Below, one piece after another: positions 56,691 to 64,000 of a DNA stretch of 64,000 nucleotides (the first letter of the stretch is position 1; the number at the start of each line of letters is the position of its first letter). The translations under genes were made by a program, and so were the position numbers. The notes beneath the pieces were generated by a model. The model saw nothing but the letters and a program-made list of their open reading frames with translations, searched no databases and was not told the origin of the DNA. The stretch comes from Gnetum montanum (taxonomy: Eukaryota > Streptophyta > Gnetopsida > Gnetales > Gnetaceae), in NCBI GenBank assembly GCA_015680685.1, contig MNCI01006016.1, forward strand, positions 472,902 to 536,901, given 5' to 3'.

Positions 56691-57400
56691 TTTTTTAGAA
56701 GTGTCCAACTTCTCCCAATTGACGTTTTCAGGTTAAGGGTTGGAAGTTGGCGACGCTCTTGCTCCAGTGTATCTATGCTTTCGACATGAGTGCAAGTTGT
56801 TCCCCCAGTTAGTTCCATGCATGTTGGTAAGTTTCTCTTTGGATCAGCTATCAACCACGAGGTTTCTTTTTGTTGTGTGGTTGCTACATACAGGCACTTT
56901 TGTATGTTAATTTCCTTGGCACACTGGTTGCATGCAGGAAATGCTGAACATTCCTGTATGCCATCACCTTCTATATCACTGTATATGATGCATGGAACCT
57001 TCTTCCTTTCGATCTTCCCATAAGTATCTTCCTTAGATATTTCCAGGGAAAGATCGTGGATTCCTAGGCATGCATTTATGGTACTTAGCCATTCCCTTCC
57101 CATTATTATTGGGAAGTACCCTTTGTCATTGTTTACTTGGATCACTAGGAAATCAGCTAGGTATGACCACCCACACACAGTGGTAACGACATCCTCCACT
57201 AATCTCAAGGGAATGGTGATGGACTGGTCAGCTAGGTCTAAGTGAATATTGCTCTTCTTTAGTGGAGGCAAGTTCCAAGCTTTATACATTTCTTGGGATA
57301 TTAAGTTAACTCTAGAACCTAAGTTTAGAAGAGCTTTCTGAGGTTCATTCCCAATGACCTAGAGGTAGATTAAGGGACTTTCGGGGTCAGAGAATTTCCT
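56691..57400 (-). pseudogene. protease and pre-RT region of B6
   Basis: A 223-codon open stretch (56618-57289): WNLPPLKKSNIHLDLADQSI, VVTTVCGWSYLADFLVIQV, GYFPIIMGREWLS, then CNQCAKEINIQKCLYVAT and TWLI-like text. The active-site segment just upstream (57300-57360) is mutated (S-R-T-stop). It is the best preserved protease C-terminal half among the copies. Confidence 0.75.
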
Positions 57401-60158
57401 GGGAAGGTGGCCCACCTTTATCCAATCAGTGATGGTATGTATTAACATAACCATATGCGTTGAGCTCTATTTTTTGGTTTGAAGGGAGCTCCGAAGCCTT
57501 ATTTGATGGAGAAGCATTTAGAGGCCCACCTGCTTGTGGTTGTGAGAGCTTGTTTGGACTATTGGTTCTCAAGAAAGGTCTTCTCTTNTCCACCTGCTTG
57601 TGGTTGTGAGAGCTTGTTTGGACTATTGGTTCTCAAGAAAGGTCTTCTCTTTGTACGGTTGTCAGAACTAGCATGGGTTGGAGATTCATAGCTCTCGTAG
57701 CATTACGTTGCTGTAATTGAGTGGGGAGTTCCCCTTGCATTGCTAGAGCAGGTGGAAGTGGAGCTATCGATGTGAGAGTCACGGATGGGTTCAGAGGATG
57801 GTATGCATGTGGTGTGTCTCCCCTAGGAGAAGGAGTCCTCTAATACTCTTGAGATTGGTAGTGACGTTGTGGGGTCATGTAACTAACAGAGTCACTTGGA
57901 GAGACCGGTTGCTGCATGTAATAGCCATATAGATCCAGTTGTCGGTAAGAGAATTGTTGCCTAGGTGGTGGCATTCCCCATGACTATGGGTATTGCCATT
58001 TCTGGTGTTGCTTGATAGGTTGTGGCATAGTTCCACTTGGATAATGCATTAAGGGTTGGTGGAACTGCCTTAGGTTACCTTAGAAATAAGGTAACCTCCG
58101 GGGTGCTTACCGTTTGTTAAGTCTTGGGTTGAATGCATACACCCCAGACTCTCGTAGATGTGAGATTATTGAGCAACATGCCTTAGGATGGTCATACTCA
58201 CATATCTCACATCCACCATCATCATCTATATTGGAATCCAAAACCTCTTCGATGATAGTCAATTTACCCTTACCTTTGTTACGTGCATGGTCCAAGTCTC
58301 TCTTCTTCTTTTTATCATAGTCACTACTTTGCTTCCTAGACTCTACAATTTTAAGGGCAGTTTCAAATCTACTATCTAAGGAGTCCCACATTTGATCTAC
58401 CTTAGCCGACACTTCTATTGTTAATTTTTGAAGTGGGTAGGTTTTTTTATTCACCATCTCCTCAAATGGTGACTCTTCCTCCTCCTCACAGAATCTCACT
58501 CCCCTCTTTCGGAGGGAAGGATCGCAGTTATACTCTTCCATGCTTTCTCTCTTATGTAGCTCTCCTTCTTCCTTAGATACTTGCTCCAAAAATATATGAC
58601 CTTCATGGAACCTAAGCTCTAATAATATCCCTTGGGCATATGTTCCAAGGGTTCTCCTGGTTTCGTGCCTAAGCCCATCTACGAGATGGCGGAGTTGATC
58701 TCGTTGTGTGTAACCATGGCCCAGACAACGATGTAGTAGTTCATAATATCATCCCATGGTAGCATCCAAAGGTTCATGATTACCCTGCTTCCATCCTTGG
58801 ATCTTCTTTCACAAGTTGGACACTCAAGAGTACGTTTGATATTTATCATTAAACAGTTCTAGCATCGTACTCCACCTTCGAATGGATTCCGGTTCTAAGG
58901 ATCAGTACCAGCTTTCTGCTTCTTTTATGAGTGTCCTTGGCAACAACTTTAACTTTTTCCACTCGTTCTCAATGTTCTGCAAGGCATAGGCATCGTGAAA
59001 TGCCTGTAAGTGGTTCTATGGATCAACGTTGTATACCCCCTCAAATCATGGGATATTATTCATGCCTAGTCTCTTGATCTTGCTATCTTTCTAGTGCCTT
59101 GTAGGTATTCTAATGACCTTCATAATGTCTAACATACTTTAGGTTGCAGGTAGGGGTTCTTCATTGTCATTTCTTTCATGGCATCTATGATGTCTACACG
59201 GTTCCCTACTTTCCCTTCTATGCCATGATTCTCTAGAATGCCCTCATCCTCACTCTCAACTCTCTCGTCGAGGTTTCTCACTTTGCTTACCCTTATCCTC
59301 ATGGTTGGGTTCTTTGTGACTACGTCCTGATATGAAAGGAGAGGATGAATGTGATTATGAAGGTGAAGAGGAAGGAGAACCATTGCCATGATGATGTTTC
59401 CTTCCTTCCCTTTAGTGATCTCGGCCCCGATCGTGATGACAATCAGACCGCCCACCCTTATCATATGTTTGTGTTCCCTCGTTGAACACTTGGTTTTCAT
59501 GGGGATTAGAACCAGGGTTATGAATCATGGAATGAAGGTTCTCATACCCCACCTCATCACCATCATTAGGAGGGGAAACATCATTTTATGGAGAACCTAT
59601 TATAACTGGTTCACCATCTCCAATTTCACTTAGAACGTGCAGGACGTTGTGGGGCCCTTTACCCTTCAACGATGTATGGTGTGGGATGGTACTGCCTTGT
59701 GTCATAGTCACATGCAACATACTCCACGTATAATTGTGACATGCCCATTCATGCGAGAACACGAAGGAGCATGTTGGGGACTGCTCGATCTAGGGGCAAT
59801 ACTATGTTACCCTCCAAGTCTCTCCAATGCAGTTGTTCATCTTGATGGAGGATAAAAGTAAAGTCGGGTATATACTCATATCATGAGTATCCACTACCCG
59901 AAACTGTTGAGGAACTGGTGGATTTGGGTTACGTATGTTGTGCTGCCGACTGTCTCTTGTGTGGTCCTTAAGTGGTGAAGTGCTTTTGTGATAAGAAGAA
60001 GAAGACATTGTTGTCTTATTCGATGTGCTATTTACCGTTATCTTATTTTTTTTTCTTCTGATCAACCCTAAGGGTTCATTTAAGCTTCCCAATGATGTGG
60101 ATGATTTCCTATGTTCTATATAGCACACAAACAACTAAGTCCCCAGCAACGGTGCCAA
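57401..60158 (-). pseudogene. gag of B6
   Basis: The 160-codon open part (58107-58589) reads EQVSKEEGELHKRESMEEYN, acidic EEEEESPFEEMV, a Lys-rich segment (KKKKRDLDHARNKGKGK) and a knuckle-like GGCEICEYDHPKACC. The core is near 58860-59000 and the N-terminal part at 59129-60010. The N at 57588 is flanked by a direct duplication of 62 bp. Confidence 0.7.
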
Positions 60159-60923
60159 TGATGAGTGGCGAGGTACCCCTACACTCAACCATACAAATAT
60201 GAGCGTTACACGCTCAATCCGATCGAACTCCAAGGACTAAGTGCTTACGCGCCTTATGGAACACTTAAGGTTAATCAATCGTTGTCTTCCCAAGCTTACT
60301 TGTATTTGTCATGATTGTATGGTTAAGTGAGCTTGAGGTATATTATTTTTATATCTTTTATCTTTTTAAAGCCTATGCTAATAGGGGAAAGGGTGAAAAG
60401 ACTAAGTAACTAACTTTCACTAACTAAGTTCAAATTGTCCTAGCATCAGTATCCGTTCCCACTTGCCGTACACACCCTGAACTAGTGCAATGCTACTGGG
60501 ATTACTAAACACTATTCGTTACTGGGTTACCAAGCATAGCACACGTGCTCGAAGCGGTCGTACTGAATGCACTTAACTAGGAGAGTTAAGGCTTTAGACA
60601 AATTAATTATCTAAGAAAGCATTTAAACATTTAACAATAATTAAGTCCTATTTAGCTTAGTCCATATGTTGCAAGGTTTATTAGAAATTTTGTCTTTATT
60701 ACCGAACACAATGTGTGCTCAGGTACAAATTGCTCGAATAAAGATCCGTTCACTTTAAGACTCCTACTACGGGCACATGGAAATTATTCTAACTCTGGAA
60801 TGGAAAAACTGCTATAGTCTGGCTAAGGGTTTAACTCTAGATGGAGAAATAAGGGAAGTCCACCTCTTATTTATAGAAATTGCGACGAGACATGATATCG
60901 CATACGCGATATCGTGGCTCATA
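60159..60923 (-). repeat. 5' LTR of B6
   Basis: TGATGAGTGGCGAGGTACCC to GATATCGTGGCTCATA, where the usual end is CTCATCA. It contains short inverted GATATCGCATACGCGATATC near the end. Confidence 0.75.
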
Positions 60924-61560
60924 ACTGGTGATCCGAGTAGACAACTACAAGGGGGACTTCCTAATCATCATGGGAAGGGCTTGGCTAAGTATAATTAATG
61001 CATGATTGGGAATTAGAGACCTCTCCTCGGAGATTTCCAAGGAAAATAACTTTGGAAAAATAGAGAGGAAGCACATTCCATGCATCGCATGTAATGACAT
61101 AGGGTGCCACTACTTGCAAAAATTATGGATAGTTAAAAGTACAACAATCACAGCATGCAAGAAATGTCCAGATGTCATAGAAATTCAAAGGTGCCTATAC
61201 AGAATAGCCACAAAATAAGAGGATGCCCAGTGGCTAATAACTAAATCTAAAAGTAGTCCAACCTTGTGCATGGAACAAACTAAAAGCCTAATAAGTGCCT
61301 ACATTGAAGGCATGGATGAAATAGAGAAAATCCATCACCAACTTTCCAATGAACCTGATGATACTAATTGCGGAGAGTTGGAAATCCCTAAGAGCTTTAA
61401 ACCAGATCCCATTGAGTTAAACACTCTATAGGCTAGAATGGAATATGCTTTTCTAAAAAATGACAAGTTGGCCATTAGTAATGCAAACCTTGATCCTATG
61501 TAGAAAAAGAAGCTATTGGAGGTGGTTAACAAATGACCAACAACCTTTAATTGGTCATAT
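60924..61560 (+). pseudogene. protease C-terminus and pre-RT of B7
   Basis: LGIRDLSSEISKENNFGKIE, RKHIPCIACNDIG, CKKCPDVIEIQRCLYRIAT, MEQTKSLISAYIEGMDEIEK and NTL...MEYAFLKNDKLAIS are readable with stops, matching B6 and B3. Confidence 0.65.
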
Positions 61561-61639
61561 CATAAGTTGACTAGAATTGATCCAAGGATATGCTAGCATC
61601 GCATCTACATAGATTCCTCCATGAAACCAAAGAGGTAGC

Positions 61640-62880
61640 CATAATGGTAATTGAATCCCAAACTGAAGTAGATCATCAAAGAGGAGATTAAGTAACTCCT
61701 CAAGGTAAAGTTCATCTACCCCATTGTAGAAAGTAAGTGGATTAGCCCATTCATCATAGTGCCAAAGAAAGGTGGGAAATGGATGATCTACATCAGTTTT
61801 AGGCTATTGAACATGGCAACATTCAAGGATTATTTTCCTTTGGAATTTGTGGACCAAGTATTGAACATAATTTCTAGGCATTGCTATTACAACTTTCTAG
61901 ATGGTTATAGTGGCTATAACCAAATTCAAATAGCACCAAAGGACCAACCCAAAACCACATTCACAAGTTCCTAGGTGACTTTTGCATATAGAAAGATGTC
62001 ATTTCGCCTATACAATGCCCCTACAACATTTCAACACCTGGTCCTAAGAATTTTCTCATAACAAATTGGTAGTGGGGTGGAAGTCTTCGTGGATGACTTC
62101 TCCACATATGGGGCTACATTCAAGAAAGCTTGCACCATCTTGAGCAAGTTTTAAAAAGGTGTGTGAAGACAAATCTTAGGCTTAACTAGTAGAAAAGCCA
62201 CTTTATGGTCTAGGAGGGCTTTGTGTTGGGGCATAGAATTTCTTAAAAAGGGATTGAGGTGGACCTTGAAAAAATAAGGGTCATCCAAGTAATTACAAGA
62301 TAACCTAATCTAATTAAAGATGTGAGGTCATTCCTTAGCCACATTGGCTACTATTGGTGCTTCATCTAGAATTTCTCTAAGATCAACACACCATTGGTGG
62401 AGTTGATAAAGAAGGATACTCCATTTTTCTAGACCAGGAAATCTGAGCATGCATTCCAACAGCTTAAGAAAAATCTTGTAAAAACTCCAATTCTACAAGC
62501 ACCTAACTAGTCCAAACCCTTCCACATCATAATGGATGCATCCAATTATGCCTTGGGAGTTGTGCTCACATACTTGGATGATCAAAAGCATCCTCACTAC
62601 ATCCATTGTACAGGTAAAAGCATTGTGGATGAACAACTAAACTACACCATCATAGAGAAAAAACTGATGGTAGTGGTGTATGCCTTGGAAAACTTTAGGC
62701 ACTATGTGCTTAGGTACAAGGTGTTTTTGCACATAGACCATAATGCAAATTAGTTTATGATGAATAAGCCAATGGTGAGCCCCTATATCATACAATGATT
62801 GGTGATCTTGTAGGAATTCGATCTAATAATGGTACATCAAAAGGGAACCAAGAACATGGTTGTGGATCACTTATCTTGAT
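61640..62880 (+). pseudogene. RT and RNase H of B7
   Basis: IYPIVESKWISPFIIVPKKG, RLLNMATFKDYFPLEFVDQV, YYNFLDGYSGYNQIQIAPKD, the catalytic EVFVDDFSTYGATF near 62085, VLGHRIS...GIEVDLEKIR and, in the RNase H, MDASNYALGVVLTYLDDQKH and LNYTIIEKKLMVVVYALENF. The FVDDFS and GIEVD motifs indicate Athila. The 71-codon and 73-codon open parts at 61759 and 62532 are the best preserved RT and RNase H parts of this family here. Confidence 0.8.
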
Positions 62881-63059
62881 TGAGATAAGACAATAAAGAG
62901 GAGGACATCCCACTTTCAAATTAGTTCCCTAATGAACTTCTCTTTACTAGAGAAATAATTGAATAAGTACCCACTGAAGCCAATTGGTATGATGGCATTC
63001 TCACTTACCTTCTCACTTAGGAGATGTCATAGGAATGGGACAACAGGAAGAAACAATAG

Positions 63060-63990
63060 GTTCTTCACCAGGAACAACACTACATGGAAATCAATGAACA
63101 CCTTTACAAGGTATATGTCGATGGCCTAGTTAGATGGTATGTACCTAATGATGATCAACTACCCTTTCTGCAAGATGCTCATGAGGGTCCTTATGGGGGC
63201 CATTATGCTAGGAGATCAATGACCATTAAAATCCTCATGGTAGGGTATTACTAGTCAACACTTTTCAAAGATGCTCACCACTTCATCCAGTCTTGTAATT
63301 AATGCCAACACAATGGTGGGATGAATGCTCATATGGAGGTTCCTCAGTACTAGATTGAACCATTGAAGCCCTTCAATATTCAGGGCATCAATTTCATGGA
63401 TCCCGTCACTCCCATGTCTAACAGAAAGGTGTACATCATAGTAGTGATTGACTACTATATCAAGTAGATAGAAGTAATAGTCGTCATTGATTAAACATCT
63501 TCTACAATTGCTCGATTTGTACAACAACATGTTGTAGATAGATTTGGAATGCCATGTGCACTTATTTCTAATAACAGAACTCACTTTACAAGCACTACCT
63601 TTGAAAAGCTCATCTAGTGCTTGGGGGTTGAACATAAACTAACAACACCCTACCACCTCCAAGCTAAAGATCAAGCAGAATTTATGAATAGGGAGATCAC
63701 AAAAATACTAATAAAAACCATTAGTTTATATAGATGGGATTGGAGCACCAAACTCAGTGATGTCCTTTAGGCCTACTAGTTCACTTGGAAACTTCCTATT
63801 GGCTACTCTTCCTATGAGCTTGTGTATAGAAAACTACAAACTCTTCCTATCCAAGAGGAGCTCCATACACTATCAATAACTTGTGACCATTACCTTGACC
63901 TTAGTCTAGTGTAGAAAGAAAGATTAATGAATCTCAACATGCTACATGAGAACTAACTAGTGGTCATGTCATCTAACAAAGTGCATAAGG
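63060..63990 (+). pseudogene. integrase of B7
   Basis: Zinc-binding HEGPYGGHYARR and HHFIQSCN-stop-CQHNGG, then the first Asp in GINFMDPVTPM, CALISNNRTHFTSTTFEKLI with Asn where the second catalytic Asp should be (S-D-N-G to S-N-N-R), and DQAEFMNREITKIL with the Glu. The C-terminal end reaches the window edge. Many stops. Confidence 0.75.
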
Positions 63991-64000
63991 CATTTAATAA

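Larger units (their letters stand above)
54499..60923 (-). mobile_element. Athila-like copy B6 (pol deleted), nested in B5/B7
   Basis: Minus strand: 5' LTR (60159-60923), primer-binding site TTGGCACCGTTGCTGGGGA (best preserved in the window), gag, protease, then 3' non-coding and a truncated 3' LTR (54499-54651). RT, RNase H and integrase are absent: 3' non-coding joins pre-RT sequence near 56690. It breaks the protease of B5/B7. Confidence 0.8.
60924..64000 (+). mobile_element. Athila-like copy B7 (3' half of B5), runs off the window
   Basis: It continues the protease (FLVI(R)VDNYKGDFLIIMGRA in broken frames), then RT, RNase H and integrase on the plus strand, all decayed. The 3' end lies beyond 64000. 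Confidence 0.75.

Overview
The window is nuclear DNA of a land plant, probably one with a large, repeat-rich genome. It is AT-rich and carries nested Ty3/Gypsy LTR retrotransposons of the Tat/Ogre and Athila kinds, a PIF1-type helicase relic and a foldback MITE. I find no intact host gene, tRNA, rRNA or CRISPR array. The species cannot be named from the sequence. Every coding region is damaged by stops, frameshifts, deletions or assembly gaps.

Region 1 (1-6436) holds Athila-like debris: a plus-strand LTR end (1-628), a minus-strand gag relic with its 5' LTR (629-2696), unassigned sequence, and two minus-strand 3' LTRs with their polypurine tracts (3551-4400 and 5254-6129).

Region 2 (6437-23527) is one 17.1-kb Tat/Ogre-like element, called element A. 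It lies on the minus strand, has TG...CA LTRs and a GTTAC target-site duplication, and is inserted in an Athila-like copy. Read on the minus strand its order is 5' LTR, primer-binding site, repeat-rich leader, gag, protease, then RT, RNase H, a second (archaeal-type) RNase H, integrase, and 3' LTR. Between protease and RT lies an oppositely transcribed, intron-containing gene (about 12484-17165). It has its own TATA box and eight exons whose phases agree across the introns. Its product had a catalytically dead-looking FCP1/NIF (HAD) phosphatase-like domain, a segment resembling plant-transposon extra-ORF proteins, an acidic linker and a coiled coil. A CpG-containing palindrome, GCGTATACGC, is scattered through both LTRs, the leader, and the promoter and first intron of this antisense gene. 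I regard this as the most novel content of the window.

Region 3 (23533-28640 and 34286-34612) holds the rest of the Athila-like host copy, a gene-like fragment (24851-25063), AT-rich sequence and a PIF1 helicase pseudogene whose 3' end is tandemly triplicated. The third unit is split by a gag-only Athila-like element with both LTRs (28641-34285).

Region 4 (34613-64000) holds a foldback MITE and further Athila-like copies. B3 (35041-40937, minus) lacks RT. B4 (40938-49698, minus) has all domains. B5/B7 (50652-54498 plus 60924-64000, plus strand, running off the window) is split by B6 (54499-60923, minus), which lacks RT and integrase.

The scaffold has assembly faults. Several single N's join exact direct duplications of about 45-77 bp, and two N-bounded microcontigs look inverted. 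One of these lies at the protease side of the antisense gene. Its RT side is contiguous, without N.
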